Shown: one piece after another, positions 18,208-27,632 of the stretch
How the letters are laid out: every line of letters begins with the position of its first letter
Position numbering within the stretch: position 1 is the stretch's first letter
DNA from: Alphaproteobacteria bacterium
GTDB taxonomy: Bacteria; Pseudomonadota; Alphaproteobacteria; Caulobacterales; Aquidulcibacteraceae
Assembly: GCA_030430715.1 (NCBI GenBank)
Contig: JAUIJZ010000024.1
Location: 1 to 35,843, forward strand
Direction of reading: 5' to 3'
DNA: 35,843 bases
Translations under genes and position numbers: made by a program
Notes under the pieces: model-generated
Databases searched by the model: none
Told to the model about the DNA's origin: nothing
The model's input: the letters and a program-made list of their open reading frames with translations, nothing else

Positions 18208-18708
18208 TCAGCCGGCTTGGCGGTCCCAATAGACGCGATCGGCGGCATCGATGATGAAGATGAGGATGCCAACAACCAGGATCAGCGCCAGCAGCGCCAC
18301 CTGCGTCTCAAAACTCCCCGTATCGTTGAGGAGCACTTGCGGCGTTCTCAGCACGCTGAAGTCGAGCGCTTGAATCCGGTCTGCCAGCCCCTGTCCGCCC
18401 TCGCTATAGGCCCAACGGCCCGCATAGGCGGCGAACGCCAGCAGCCAAGTCCAGAAGCCCTGCGTACGGCGCAGCAAGCGGATCGCGGTGACGAGAAACA
18501 GGATCGCCGCGACGCCCAGCAGCCCGACGTCGATCCAACTGGCTTCCGTCACACCGGAATCGGCGGCTTCGGCCTGGACATCCTGAACTTGTTCGACCGG
18601 CGCCTGATAATCCGTGATCTGCGCAGCGGCGCCCAAAGCGCCAATGGCGCTCAGCAGCATGAGCGCCAATGACAGCAAAATGGCCGGCCATCGTAGAATG
18701 AAGGTCAT
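18208..18708 (-). CDS. Hypothetical multi-pass membrane protein
   Basis: The 166-residue protein has a hydrophobic N-terminal helix (residues 6-29, possibly a signal ending ALGAAAQ) and an acidic linker (residues 32-56). Further helices lie at about 58-78, 85-100 and 134-155, with [23 protein letters not shown] in the middle. No family is recognised. It lies 152 bases upstream of lpdA on the same strand and is divergent from the alternative oxidase gene, sharing a 162-base intergenic region with it. A link to either neighbour is only positional. Confidence 0.7.
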   Translation of the reverse strand: MTFILRWPAILLSLALMLLSAIGALGAAAQITDYQAPVEQVQDVQAEAADSGVTEASWIDVGLLGVAAILFLVTAIRLLRRTQGFWTWLLAFAAYAGRWAYSEGGQGLADRIQALDFSVLRTPQVLLNDTGSFETQVALLALILVVGILIFIIDAADRVYWDRQAG

Positions 18709-18870
18709 GGGGTTCCCCTCCCCTGGCTCTCCCCCGAGCAGGTCGAAATTCTACACCGTCGCCGAAACGGAGTCAGCCCTGGCGCCCCTGACTGGCGAAG
18801 CGCGATGGTGCGTCGCGCCCCCTCGCCCGCGCCCGCCGCGCGCCCCATCTCCCTGGTGGAGAGTAGCGTC

Positions 18871-19545
18871 ATGGCCTTACACCCCCCGCGCCCCATTCCA
18901 CACCACGATGCACGCGGCGCTTCCGACCGCATCGCGCTCGCGATGACCAAGTTTCTGCGCTGGTTCGCGGACGCCTTCTTCGCCAAACGCTACGGCCATC
19001 GCGCCGTGGTGCTCGAAACCATTGCCGGCGTGCCCGGCATGGTCGGCGGCATGATGAACCATTTAAAGAGCCTGCGCCTGATGCGTGACGATGAAGGCTG
19101 GATCAAAACCCTGCTCGACGAAGCCGAAAACGAGCGCATGCATCTCATGACCTTCATCGCGCTGTTCAAGCCGTCTTGGTACGAGCGCGCGCTGCTGATG
19201 CTGGCGCAAGGCATTTTCTGGAACGCCTATTTCTTTCTGTATCTGTTTTCGCCGCGCACGGCGCACCGCATGGTCGGCTATTTCGAGGAGGAAGCCGTGA
19301 TCAGCTACACGGCGTTCCTGGATGAGATCGATGCAGGGCGATTTGAGAACGTGCCCGCGCCCGAACTGGCGATCGCCTATTGGAAGCTGAAGCCGGATGC
19401 ACGCCTGCGCGATGTCGTGCTGGCCGTGCGCGAAGATGAAGCCGGCCACCGCGACATGAACCATTTCATGTCGCAGCAATTGAAACGCGGCGAGACGCCG
19501 TGGCGGCGCGTTAACGCCGAAGCATCCGGAGGGCGGCCGGGATAA
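18871..19545 (+). CDS. aox: Alternative oxidase (cyanide-insensitive ubiquinol oxidase)
   Basis: AOX is a di-iron monotopic membrane protein that oxidises ubiquinol and reduces oxygen to water without pumping protons. The 224-residue product matches plant and bacterial AOX throughout. Di-iron ligands visible are Glu49 in [14 protein letters not shown], Glu88 and His91 in [10 protein letters not shown], a Glu in [10 protein letters not shown] (139-141), and Glu190 and His193 in [13 protein letters not shown]. Also present are [19 protein letters not shown] and [11 protein letters not shown]. The plant regulatory cysteine region is absent. GGAGAG precedes the ATG at 18871. It is divergent from a membrane-protein gene and lies between lpdA and odhB, so it may relieve electron pressure from the TCA cycle; that role is inference. 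Confidence 0.96.
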   Translation: MALHPPRPIPHHDARGASDRIALAMTKFLRWFADAFFAKRYGHRAVVLETIAGVPGMVGGMMNHLKSLRLMRDDEGWIKTLLDEAENERMHLMTFIALFKPSWYERALLMLAQGIFWNAYFFLYLFSPRTAHRMVGYFEEEAVISYTAFLDEIDAGRFENVPAPELAIAYWKLKPDARLRDVVLAVREDEAGHRDMNHFMSQQLKRGETPWRRVNAEASGGRPG

Positions 19546-19550
19546 CGAGC

Positions 19551-19559
19551 TTATCCACA
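19551..19559 (+). other. Consensus DnaA box (isolated)
   Basis: TTATCCACA, identical to the Escherichia coli consensus DnaA box, starts 5 bases after the aox stop codon. It stands alone and is not part of a cluster with an AT-rich region, so an origin is not suggested. A single 9-mer match on either strand is not rare in a window this size. Confidence 0.3.
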
Positions 19560-19638
19560 ACGATCCGCCCGCGAAACACGGCACAAAGTTCCGCGAGGCG
19601 TCGTTGTTTGCATGCGGGGGCGGTCAGGAGATCGCAAT

Positions 19639-19860
19639 ATGCAAGTGCAAAAGCTTCGCTACGGCGTGGATGACAATGGTCTGGTGCCGGCTGGGCGCTA
19701 CTTCGAAAAGCTCGCGAAAGAACTCCGCGCGGCCAACGCGCGCGAGCATGAGCGCCAAGAAAAGCTCGACGCGCAAGACCGCAGATTGGAAGCGCGTTAC
19801 CGGCGCGCGAGCGCGGCGCGTAGCGGCTACGCTCACACAGAAACGCACGCGCCGATGTAA
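19639..19860 (+). CDS. Small charged hypothetical protein
   Basis: The 73-residue product begins MQVQKLRYGVDDNGLVPAGRYF and continues as a highly charged helix (residues 25-62, rich in Arg, Glu, Lys and Ala) likely to form a coiled coil. No family is recognised. Support for coding is an AGGAG site eight bases before the ATG at 19639, the stop just before the convergent odhB stop, and a protein composition unlike random GC-rich frames in its first 25 residues. It lies 93 bases after aox on the same strand and could be co-transcribed with it. Confidence 0.6.
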   Translation: MQVQKLRYGVDDNGLVPAGRYFEKLAKELRAANAREHERQEKLDAQDRRLEARYRRASAARSGYAHTETHAPM

Positions 19861-19864
19861 GCTC

Positions 19865-21064
19865 TTACAGATCCAGCAGCATGCGCTCTGGATCTTCGAG
19901 CCCTTCCTTCACGCGCACGAGGAAGGTGACCGCTTCCTTGCCGTCAACGATGCGGTGATCGTAGCTCAGGGCCAGATACATCATCGGCCGCACCACCACC
20001 TGCTTGTCGATCACGACGGGGCGTTCCTGGATCTTGTGCATGCCCAGGATGCCCGATTGTGGCGCATTGAGGATCGGCGTCGACATCAGCGACCCATAAA
20101 CACCGCCATTGGAAATGGTGAAGGTCGCGCCTTGCAGATCTTCGAGCTTCAAGCCGCCATCGCGCGCCTTGAGGCCGAGTTCGCCGATCTCTTTTTCGAT
20201 TTCGGCCATCGATTTCAGATCGGCGTCGCGCACCACCGGCACGACCAGGCCGCGATCGGTGCCGACTGCGATGCCGATGTCGTAGTAATTCTTGTAGATG
20301 ATGTCATCGCCGTCGATCTCGGCATTGACGTTCGGGATTTCCTTCAGCGCGGTGATGCACGCCTTTACGAAGAAGCTCATGAAGCCGAGCTTCACGCCGT
20401 GACGCTTCTCGAAAATATCCTTGTACTTGTTGCGCGCGGCCATGACGGCCGACATGTCGGCCTCGTTGAACGTGGTCAGCATCGCCGCCGTGTTCTGCGC
20501 TTCCTTCAAGCGGCGCGCGACGGTCTGGCGCAAACGCGTCATCTTCACGCGCTCTTCGCGATCTGAGATCGCGCGCGGCGCGAGCGGCTGCGCGGGCTTG
20601 GCCACCGGCGTTTGCGCGCGGTTTTCAATGATCGACAGCGCGTCCGATTTGGTGAGACGCCCATCCTTGCCGCTGCCATTCGCGCCCGACATATCGACGC
20701 CGGATTCTGCGGCGATGCGCTGAACCGATGGCGGCGCTTGCCGGTCGCCGGCTTTCGCTTGCGCGGGCGCCGGTTGCGGCGCGGCTTGCGGCTTCGGCGC
20801 GGCATCTTGTTTTGGCGCGGCCTTGGCGCCGCCCTCGCCCATGCGCCCAAGCAACGCGCCGATCGTCACCGTCGCGCCCTCTTCAGCGACGATATCGGTC
20901 AGCACGCCCGCTTCCGGCGCGGACACTTCCACCGAAACCTTGTCGGTTTCCAACTCAACGAGCGTCTCGTCCTTCTTGACGGCCTCGCCCGCTTTTTTCA
21001 GCCACTTGGCGACGGTCGCTTCGCTGACGCTCTCGCCCAAAGTCGGCACTACAATCTCAGTCAT
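19865..21064 (-). CDS. odhB: 2-oxoglutarate dehydrogenase E2, dihydrolipoamide succinyltransferase
   Basis: E2 transfers succinyl from E1 to CoA through a lipoyl arm. The 399-residue protein has a lipoyl domain (residues 1-75, lipoylated Lys42 in [11 protein letters not shown]) and an Ala/Pro/Gln-rich linker. A peripheral-subunit-binding domain ([20 protein letters not shown], roughly 110-145) and the catalytic domain follow, the latter with the active-site [13 protein letters not shown] near residue 370. GGAG lies five bases before the ATG at 21064; a GTG one codon earlier is also possible. It follows sucA by 20 bases and ends convergently with the small hypothetical gene, 4 bases apart. The [18 protein letters not shown] start is typical of the succinyl-type E2. 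Also called sucB. Confidence 0.97.
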   Translation of the reverse strand: MTEIVVPTLGESVSEATVAKWLKKAGEAVKKDETLVELETDKVSVEVSAPEAGVLTDIVAEEGATVTIGALLGRMGEGGAKAAPKQDAAPKPQAAPQPAPAQAKAGDRQAPPSVQRIAAESGVDMSGANGSGKDGRLTKSDALSIIENRAQTPVAKPAQPLAPRAISDREERVKMTRLRQTVARRLKEAQNTAAMLTTFNEADMSAVMAARNKYKDIFEKRHGVKLGFMSFFVKACITALKEIPNVNAEIDGDDIIYKNYYDIGIAVGTDRGLVVPVVRDADLKSMAEIEKEIGELGLKARDGGLKLEDLQGATFTISNGGVYGSLMSTPILNAPQSGILGMHKIQERPVVIDKQVVVRPMMYLALSYDHRIVDGKEAVTFLVRVKEGLEDPERMLLDL

Positions 21065-21084
21065 CACGTCTCCGCGGCGCTCTT

Positions 21085-24057
21085 TTAGCCGAGCGCCTCC
21101 TCCAGCAGCGTTTCAAGTTCTTTCAGATGCTTGCTCATCAAACCGGCCGCTGTCGAGGCCGATGCGGGCCGGCCCGCATAGCGCGCGCGATTGTTCTTGG
21201 CGCCAAGACGGTCCAGCGTGAGCTCAAGCCATGGGTCGACGAACGTCCAGCCGCCCATGTTTTTCGGTTCTTCCTGCGCCCAGACAAACTCGGCGTTCGG
21301 GAAGCGCTGCAACTCGGCCAGCAGCGATTTCATCGGCCACGGATAGAATTGCTCCAGCCGCAGCAGGTAGATGTCGGTCAGGCCGCGCTTTTCACGCTCG
21401 TCCAAGAGATCGAAATACACCTTGCCCGAACATATGACGACGCGGCGGATATCCTCGTCCTTCTGCAATTCGGTCGTGGTGTTGCCGTTCTTGAGCTGCG
21501 CGTCGTCCCACAACACGCGGTGAAAGGACGTGCCCGGCCCGAAATCCTTGAGGTCCGAAACGCACTTTTTGTGCCGCAACAGCGATTTTGGCGTGAACAC
21601 GATCAGCGGTTTGCGGAAATCGCGGTGCATCTGGCGGCGCAGCGCGTGGAAGTAATTGGCCGGCGTCGTGCAATTGACGACCTGCAGATTGTCTTCCGCG
21701 CACGATTGCAGGAAGCGCTCAAGCCGCGCCGAAGAGTGCTCCGGCCCCTGCCCTTCGTAGCCATGCGGCAGCAGCATGACGAGACCGGACATACGCAGCC
21801 ATTTGCGCTCGCCTGAAGAAATGAACTGATCGATCACCACCTGAGCGCCGTTTACGAAGTCGCCGAACTGCGCTTCCCAAATGGCGAGGATGTTCGGTGC
21901 GGCGGTCGAGTAACCGTATTCGAAGCCCAGCACCGCCTCTTCCGACAGCAACGAGTCGATGACTTCGTAATGGCCCTGATCGGGGCGGATGTTGTTCAGC
22001 GGCGTGAAGCGCGCTTCAGTGCGCTGATCGATGAAGTGCGAATGGCGCTGGCTGAATGTGCCGCGGCACGAATCCTGGCCCGACAAGCGCACGTGAATGC
22101 CTTCGTCGAGCAGCGTGGCGAACGCGAGGTGCTCACCGAGCGCCCAATCGATGCCGGCGCCGTCATCGATCGCCTTGCGCCGCGCTTCGATGACGCGATG
22201 CACGGTTTTGTGCATGTCGAAATCGCGCGGAATATCGGTGATGCGGCGGCCAAGAACGGCCAAACGATCGAGATCGACTTCGGTTTTGCCGCGGCGGTCG
22301 TCGTCGTCCGGCAAGCTGAAACCGGACCAGATGCCGTCCAGCCAATCGGCCTTGTTGGCGCGGAAGGATTTGCCCGCGTCGAATTCCGTATCAAGGAAGC
22401 GGTTGAAATCCTCGTTCCACTCGTCCACTTCGCCGCGGCTGACGACACCCTCATTGATCAAACGCTCGCTGTAGATTTCCAGCGTCGAGGGATGCTGCTT
22501 GATGCGCCGATACATCAAGGGCTGCGTCATCGTCGGATCGTCGCCCTCATTGTGGCCGAAGCGGCGATAGCAGAACATGTCGATGACGACGTCCTTGCCG
22601 AAGCGCTGGCGATATTCGGTGGCGATTTTCGCGGCGAAGGTCACCGCTTCGGGATCGTCGCCATTCACATGGAAGATCGGCGCCTGCACCATCAGCGCGA
22701 CATCGCTCGGATATGGCGACGAGCGCGAATAGTGCGGCGCTGTCGTGAAGCCGATCTGGTTGTTGATGATGAAGTGCATCGTGCCGCCGGTGCGATAACC
22801 GCGTAGACCGGAAAGCGCGAAACATTCGGCCACGACGCCCTGCCCCGCGAACGCCGCATCGCCGTGCAGCAACAGCGGCATGACGCGCGCGCGCAAAGCT
22901 TGCAGCGCCTCGCCCTCTTCGGCCCATGTCGCGCGCTGCGCCTGCTTGGCGCGCGCTTTGCCGAGCACGACAGGGTTGACGATTTCGAGGTGGCTCGGAT
23001 TGGCCGTCAGCGAGAGGTGAACATTGTTGCCGTCGAAGGCGCGGTCGGACGAAGCGCCGAGGTGATACTTCACATCGCCGGAGCCGAGCACGTCGTCGGG
23101 CGTGGCCGAGCCGCCCTGAAATTCATGGAAGATCGCCTGATACGGCTTGCCCATCACGGCGGCGAGCACGTTGAGGCGGCCGCGGTGCGCCATGCCGATG
23201 ACGATCTCTTCAACGCCGAGCGCGCCGCCGCGTTTGATCATCTGCTCCAGCGCGGGGATCATGGCTTCGCCGCCATCGAGACCGAAGCGCTTGGTGCCGG
23301 GATGGCGCTTATGTACGAAACGCTCGAAGCTCTCGCCTTCCACAAGCTTCTTGAGGATGGCGCGCTTTCCTTCGGGCGTGAACGCGATCTCTTTATCCGG
23401 CCCTTCGATGCGCTCTTGGATCCAGCTTTTCTCGGCCGGATCGGTGATGTGCATGAATTCAACGCCGAACGTGCCGCAATAGGTGCGGCGGAGAATGGCG
23501 AGCATGTCATTGACGGTCGCGGTGTCGAGCCCGAGCACGCCGTCAATGAAGATCGGGCGATCGAGATCGTCCGGGCCAAAGCCGTAGCTGGATGGATCGA
23601 GTTCGACCGGCTCCTCGCGCAGCTCGATGCCGAGCGGATCGAGATTGGCGGCGAGATGGCCGCGCGTGCGGTAAGCACGGATCATCATCAGCGCGCGCAC
23701 GCTGTCGCGGGCGGCCTGTTGCACGTCCTCGCCCGAGGCGCCGGGGAGCCGCGCGCGCGCGACGCGCTCGAATTTATCGGTGAGATCGCCCCAGCCGCCA
23801 TCCATGAGGCGGGTGATTTCGGTGGTCTTGGGCTGCGCAAGCTCCGGGCGATACCAGGACGGCCCGGCAACAGCGGCGCGCACAGCCTCGGGATTGTCCC
23901 GCAATTGCTGGAAGAAATGCCGCCAAGACGGGTCTACCGAATTGGGATCATTGAGAAATTTCTCATGCATCTCCTCCACGAATTGCGCATTGGCGCCGTA
24001 GAGGAAACTTGTCTCAAGCAGAGCCGTATTGGGCACACTGCGTACATCGTCCGCCAT
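21085..24057 (-). CDS. sucA: 2-oxoglutarate dehydrogenase E1 component
   Basis: E1 decarboxylates 2-oxoglutarate with thiamine diphosphate and succinylates the E2 lipoyl arm. The 990-residue length is normal. Visible features are the N-terminal E2-binding segment ([20 protein letters not shown]), [15 protein letters not shown], the ThDP and substrate region [20 protein letters not shown], the metal-binding [22 protein letters not shown], and C-terminal [12 protein letters not shown]. The ATG at 24057 has no clear Shine-Dalgarno sequence. A 150-base spacer separates it from sucD, so it may have its own promoter. odhB follows after 20 bases. Confidence 0.97.
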   Translation of the reverse strand: MADDVRSVPNTALLETSFLYGANAQFVEEMHEKFLNDPNSVDPSWRHFFQQLRDNPEAVRAAVAGPSWYRPELAQPKTTEITRLMDGGWGDLTDKFERVARARLPGASGEDVQQAARDSVRALMMIRAYRTRGHLAANLDPLGIELREEPVELDPSSYGFGPDDLDRPIFIDGVLGLDTATVNDMLAILRRTYCGTFGVEFMHITDPAEKSWIQERIEGPDKEIAFTPEGKRAILKKLVEGESFERFVHKRHPGTKRFGLDGGEAMIPALEQMIKRGGALGVEEIVIGMAHRGRLNVLAAVMGKPYQAIFHEFQGGSATPDDVLGSGDVKYHLGASSDRAFDGNNVHLSLTANPSHLEIVNPVVLGKARAKQAQRATWAEEGEALQALRARVMPLLLHGDAAFAGQGVVAECFALSGLRGYRTGGTMHFIINNQIGFTTAPHYSRSSPYPSDVALMVQAPIFHVNGDDPEAVTFAAKIATEYRQRFGKDVVIDMFCYRRFGHNEGDDPTMTQPLMYRRIKQHPSTLEIYSERLINEGVVSRGEVDEWNEDFNRFLDTEFDAGKSFRANKADWLDGIWSGFSLPDDDDRRGKTEVDLDRLAVLGRRITDIPRDFDMHKTVHRVIEARRKAIDDGAGIDWALGEHLAFATLLDEGIHVRLSGQDSCRGTFSQRHSHFIDQRTEARFTPLNNIRPDQGHYEVIDSLLSEEAVLGFEYGYSTAAPNILAIWEAQFGDFVNGAQVVIDQFISSGERKWLRMSGLVMLLPHGYEGQGPEHSSARLERFLQSCAEDNLQVVNCTTPANYFHALRRQMHRDFRKPLIVFTPKSLLRHKKCVSDLKDFGPGTSFHRVLWDDAQLKNGNTTTELQKDEDIRRVVICSGKVYFDLLDEREKRGLTDIYLLRLEQFYPWPMKSLLAELQRFPNAEFVWAQEEPKNMGGWTFVDPWLELTLDRLGAKNNRARYAGRPASASTAAGLMSKHLKELETLLEEALG

Positions 24058-24097
24058 GAGGAACGCTGCCTTTCGGAAATCCTGGCGTTGCGGGTCC

Positions 24098-24105
24098 GAT
24101 ATAGG
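24098..24105 (-). promoter_or_regulatory. Possible -10 element of a sucA promoter
   Basis: On the minus strand CCTATATC matches 7 of 8 positions of the Caulobacter-type -10 GCTANAWC. It would start RNA about 34 bases before the sucA ATG. No good TTGAC-like -35 is seen at the right distance, so support is weak. The rest of the 24058-24207 spacer shows no gene or clear hairpin. Confidence 0.25.
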
Positions 24106-24207
24106 GCCAGCCGCTACGCGGCGCCCCTTCTAAAGTGCGTCGCTGAAGGATTGAAGGCCTGCGCGTACGCAGAGCTGCTCACGTGTTTTCGAAGACGCAA
24201 TGGGCGC

Positions 24208-25092
24208 CTAGCCTTTCAGCACTTCCGCCATCGTGCGCCCAAGCGCGGCCGGGTGCGGCGCGACCTTGATGCCCGCAGCTTCCATGGCGGCGATTTTAGA
24301 TTCCGCATCGCCCTTACCGCCCGAAATGATCGCGCCGGCATGGCCCATACGGCGCCCTGGAGGCGCTGTCCGGCCCGCGATGAAGCCGACCACCGGCTTC
24401 CAGCGGCCCTTCTTCTTCTCATCGGCCAGGAATTGCGCGGCTTCTTCTTCAGCCGTGCCGCCGATTTCGCCGATCATGATGATCGACTGTGTTTCCGGAT
24501 CGGCCAGGAACAATTCCAGCATGTCGATGAATTCGGTGCCCTTCACCGGATCGCCGCCGATGCCGACAGCGCTTGTTTGGCCGAGGCCTTCATTTGTCGT
24601 CTGGAACACGGCCTCATAGGTCAGCGTGCCGGAGCGCGAGAGCACGCCCACCTTCCCTTTCGAGAAAATCTGGCCGGGCATGATGCCGATCTTGCACTCG
24701 TCCGGCGTCAGCACGCCCGGACAGTTCGGGCCGATCAGGCGCGACTTGGATTTTTCGAGCTTCGCCTTCACGCGCACCATGTCGAGCACTGGAATGCCTT
24801 CGGTGATGCAAATGATGAGCGGGATTTCCGCGTCGATGGCCTCTTCAATCGCCGCGGCCGCGCCTGGCGGCGGCACGTAGATCACGGTCGCGTCGGCGCC
24901 GGCTTTTTCCTTGGCTTCGGCGACGGTGTTGAACACGGGCAGATCGAGATGCGTTTTACCGCCCTTACCCGGGCTCACGCCCGCCGTCATCTTGGTGCCG
25001 TAGGCGATGGCTTGCTCTGAGTGGAAGGTGCCGTTCTTGCCGGTGAAGCCCTGGCAGATGACGCGCGTTGAAGCGTTGACGAGAATGGACAT
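24208..25092 (-). CDS. sucD: Succinyl-CoA synthetase alpha subunit
   Basis: With SucC this enzyme converts succinyl-CoA to succinate with substrate-level phosphorylation. The 294-residue protein has the CoA-binding Rossmann domain ([45 protein letters not shown]), [20 protein letters not shown], and the phosphohistidine loop [15 protein letters not shown] with His251. Length and motifs are normal. It lies 51 bases downstream of sucC on the same strand. Confidence 0.98.
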   Translation of the reverse strand: MSILVNASTRVICQGFTGKNGTFHSEQAIAYGTKMTAGVSPGKGGKTHLDLPVFNTVAEAKEKAGADATVIYVPPPGAAAAIEEAIDAEIPLIICITEGIPVLDMVRVKAKLEKSKSRLIGPNCPGVLTPDECKIGIMPGQIFSKGKVGVLSRSGTLTYEAVFQTTNEGLGQTSAVGIGGDPVKGTEFIDMLELFLADPETQSIIMIGEIGGTAEEEAAQFLADEKKKGRWKPVVGFIAGRTAPPGRRMGHAGAIISGGKGDAESKIAAMEAAGIKVAPHPAALGRTMAEVLKG

Positions 25093-25143
25093 TGCTTAGT
25101 GGTCTCGCAGAATTTGAATTGGATTGCGTAGCGGCGGTGCGAT

Positions 25144-26337
25144 CTAGCCCTTCACAGCCTTCACGATCTTGCGCGCGGCGTCTTCGAGATCATCGGCGCT
25201 GATCACGTTGAGACCGCTCTCATTGATGATCTTCTTGCCGAGCTCGACGTTGGTGCCTTCCAAACGCACGACCAGCGGCACTTGCAGGCCGACCTCTTTC
25301 ACCGCGGCGATCACACCCTCAGCGATCACATCGCACTTCATGATGCCGCCGAAAATGTTGACCAGGATGCCCTTCACGGCGGGATCGGCGGTGATGATCT
25401 TGAACGCCGCCGTCACCTTCTCTTTCGAGGCGCCGCCGCCGACATCGAGGAAGTTGGCCGGCTCAGCGCCGAACAGCTTGATGATGTCCATCGTGGCCAT
25501 GGCCAAGCCCGCGCCATTGACCATGCAGCCAATGTCGCCATCGAGCGAAATGTAAGCGAGGTCGTATTTCGACGCTTCGATTTCCTTCTCATCCTCTTCG
25601 CCGAGGTCGCGCATGTCGGCCCATTCGGGATGACGGAAACCGGCGTTGGAATCGAAGCTCACCTTGGCGTCGCCGCAGAGCAGCTTGTCATCCTCGGTGA
25701 CGATGAGCGGATTGATTTCCAGGAGGCTCATGTCGCTCTTGGTGAAGGCGTCATAGAGCTTGGTGATCAGATCGGCGCTTTGCGCGGCGAGATCCCCTGA
25801 AAGCCCCAGCGTCGCGGCGACTTGATCGGTATCCGCCTTACTGACGCCGGCGACCGGATCAATGCCAATTGTGGTGATCTTTTCCGGCGTGTCGTGCGCG
25901 ACTTCCTCGATGTTCATGCCGCCGGCTTGGCTGACGACAAAGGCCACGCGCCCCTGCTCGCGGTCGACCAGCGCCGAGAGATAAAATTCCTTGGCGATCT
26001 TCACGCCTTCTTCGATGTAGAGGCGCTTCACGACGCGGCCAGCCGGGCCGGTTTGTAGCGTCACCAGCGTGCTGCCGAGCATCTGACCGGCCCAGGCCTT
26101 CACGTCTTCCGGCTTGAAAGCGATCCGCACGCCGCCTTTTTCGCCCGCTGACGGCTCCTTGAACTTGCCCTTGCCGCGTCCGCCGGCATGGATTTGGCTC
26201 TTCACCGCCCACACCGAACCGCCGAGCTTGGTCACGGCCTCAGCCGCCTCATCTGCCGTGAACGCGGCGAAGCCACGCGGCACCGGCACGCCGAAGCTCT
26301 TCAGGACGGCTTTGCCTTGGTATTCGTGAATGTTCAC
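25144..26337 (-). CDS. sucC: Succinyl-CoA synthetase beta subunit
   Basis: The beta subunit carries the ATP-grasp nucleotide site and determines ADP or GDP use. A GTG at 26337 gives 397 residues starting with the family N-terminus [20 protein letters not shown]. The frame is open upstream, but that part is glycine-rich with no similarity. GAGGGG lies seven bases before the GTG. Key segments are [54 protein letters not shown] (Mg2+-nucleotide site) and [27 protein letters not shown]. The upstream neighbour is chrA, an unusual partner. A hairpin between them covers the ribosome binding site. Confidence 0.97.
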   Translation of the reverse strand: MNIHEYQGKAVLKSFGVPVPRGFAAFTADEAAEAVTKLGGSVWAVKSQIHAGGRGKGKFKEPSAGEKGGVRIAFKPEDVKAWAGQMLGSTLVTLQTGPAGRVVKRLYIEEGVKIAKEFYLSALVDREQGRVAFVVSQAGGMNIEEVAHDTPEKITTIGIDPVAGVSKADTDQVAATLGLSGDLAAQSADLITKLYDAFTKSDMSLLEINPLIVTEDDKLLCGDAKVSFDSNAGFRHPEWADMRDLGEEDEKEIEASKYDLAYISLDGDIGCMVNGAGLAMATMDIIKLFGAEPANFLDVGGGASKEKVTAAFKIITADPAVKGILVNIFGGIMKCDVIAEGVIAAVKEVGLQVPLVVRLEGTNVELGKKIINESGLNVISADDLEDAARKIVKAVKG

Positions 26338-26342
26338 TCGGT

Positions 26343-26367
26343 GGCCCCTCGCTCGAAAGTCGGGGCC
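26343..26367 (-). promoter_or_regulatory. Hairpin between chrA and sucC that includes the sucC ribosome binding site
   Basis: Minus-strand GGCCCC (26367-26362) can pair with GGGGCC (26348-26343) around 13 bases. The second arm contains the GGGG of the sucC Shine-Dalgarno sequence. The stem begins 2 bases after the chrA stop. It lacks a U-run, so translational control of sucC or shielding of the chrA end is more plausible than termination. Confidence 0.45.
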
Positions 26368-26369
26368 TC

Positions 26370-27629
26370 TTATAGGCCCGCCGCCGCCGCCGCCAACCCC
26401 GCCAAGGCGCACACTGCCAGAACCAGCAACAAATTGATGCGCCAGCGGATCAGAGCGAGCGCCGCCGCTAGGGAAAGGCCCGCCATCCACCAGCGCAGCG
26501 AGGCGACATCCGGCAATTCAAACGGACCAAGCTGAAGCTGGCGCTCAAACAGAGCGTGGCTGGCGAAGAAGACAGCCAGCGTGGCGATCACGCCCAACAC
26601 GGCGGCGGTAATCGCTTTGAGGGCGCCCGCCGCGCGGGCATTGTTCTGCAAGCGCTCCGCCGCAGGCGCGCCAGCGAAAATCCATACGAAGGACGGCGCA
26701 AACGTGCACCATAGCGCCATCGCCGCGGCGGCCAGCGCCAGCGCGACGCCGCCGCCCACCGCATTCCAGCCAGCGAGAAAGCCGACGAACTCATTCACCA
26801 GAATGAGCGGCCCAGGCGTGGTTTCGGCGAGGCCCAGCCCGTCAATCATCTGTTCCGTGCTGAGCCAACCGCGCGCCGCCGCTTCCGCCGCGAGATAAGC
26901 CAGCAATGCATAGGCGCCGCCGAAGGTGACGCAGGCCAGAATTGAGAAAAGCAAAGCGACCTGGAAGAGCACATGGTCCGGCCCCAGCGTCGCCGCGATC
27001 AGCACCGGCGGCGCGAGCCACAGTGCAAGCCATATGAGAGCATGACGCAGACCCTCGCCGCTTGCGCGATCTTGGCTTGGCGTTGCGGTCTCATCTTGCG
27101 TCGGCATGAACAGTACCGCGCCGAACAGCCCCGCGCCGATGATCACCAGCGGAAACGGCGCACCCAGCGACAATGCCGCGAATGCCGCACATGCAATCAG
27201 CAGTGCGGCGCGCGTCTTTAGCGCGCGTTTGCCCACCTTGATCAGCGCCTCAAGCACCAGCGCCACGACGGCGCATTTGATCCCGTCAAACGCGGCGGCG
27301 GCAAACGGCAACGCGCCGTACAACACATAGAGCCAGGACAGCGCCAACACGATCAGCGCGCCGGGAATGACAAACAGCCAGCCCGCGATCAGCGCACCGA
27401 GCCACCCGCGCAATCGCCAGCCGATATAGGCAGCGAGCTGCTGCGCTTCCGGCCCTGGCAGGAACATGCAAAAGGCGAGCATGCGCTCAAAGCGCGTCTC
27501 GTCGATCCAGCCGCGTTCCTGAACAAAAACGCGATGCATCAGCGCGATCTGTCCTGCCGGGCCGCCAAAGCCCAAGCAGCCCACCTTCAAAGCCTCACGA
27601 GAAAGAGCGGAGAGGCTTGGCGCGTTCAT
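26370..27629 (-). CDS. chrA: Chromate transporter ChrA family, long two-domain form
   Basis: ChrA proteins export chromate (and possibly other oxyanions) across the inner membrane. The 419-residue protein has the CHR signature near its start ([19 protein letters not shown] and [22 protein letters not shown]) and a second homologous half with [18 protein letters not shown] and [23 protein letters not shown], typical of the fused bidomain type. About ten to twelve hydrophobic helices are present. It starts 3 bases after the MFS stop, so the two are tightly linked, and ends 32 bases before the sucC start. Substrate other than chromate is possible, since family breadth is wide. Confidence 0.92.
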   Translation of the reverse strand: MNAPSLSALSREALKVGCLGFGGPAGQIALMHRVFVQERGWIDETRFERMLAFCMFLPGPEAQQLAAYIGWRLRGWLGALIAGWLFVIPGALIVLALSWLYVLYGALPFAAAAFDGIKCAVVALVLEALIKVGKRALKTRAALLIACAAFAALSLGAPFPLVIIGAGLFGAVLFMPTQDETATPSQDRASGEGLRHALIWLALWLAPPVLIAATLGPDHVLFQVALLFSILACVTFGGAYALLAYLAAEAAARGWLSTEQMIDGLGLAETTPGPLILVNEFVGFLAGWNAVGGGVALALAAAAMALWCTFAPSFVWIFAGAPAAERLQNNARAAGALKAITAAVLGVIATLAVFFASHALFERQLQLGPFELPDVASLRWWMAGLSLAAALALIRWRINLLLVLAVCALAGLAAAAAGL

Positions 27630-27632
27630 GCG

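Noticed and set aside
18800-18818. GCGCGA/TCGCGC inverted repeat between aox and the divergent membrane gene as an operator
   Set aside because: The arms are simple GC alternations that are common throughout this GC-rich sequence, so there is no reason to favour it as a regulator site.
19551-19559. Perfect DnaA box as sign of a replication origin
   Set aside because: It is alone. A near match (ATATCCACA) at about 16624 is 3 kb away, there is no AT-rich unwinding region or dnaA/hemE neighbourhood, and one match per window is near chance.
22864-25020. Very long plus-strand open frame (718 codons) opposite sucA and sucD
   Set aside because: It is the antisense shadow of GC-rich coding sequence. 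Its His/Arg/Glu-rich translation has no domains, while the minus-strand genes are unmistakable. Similar long shadows lie opposite atpD (377-1981) and atpA (3242-4843).
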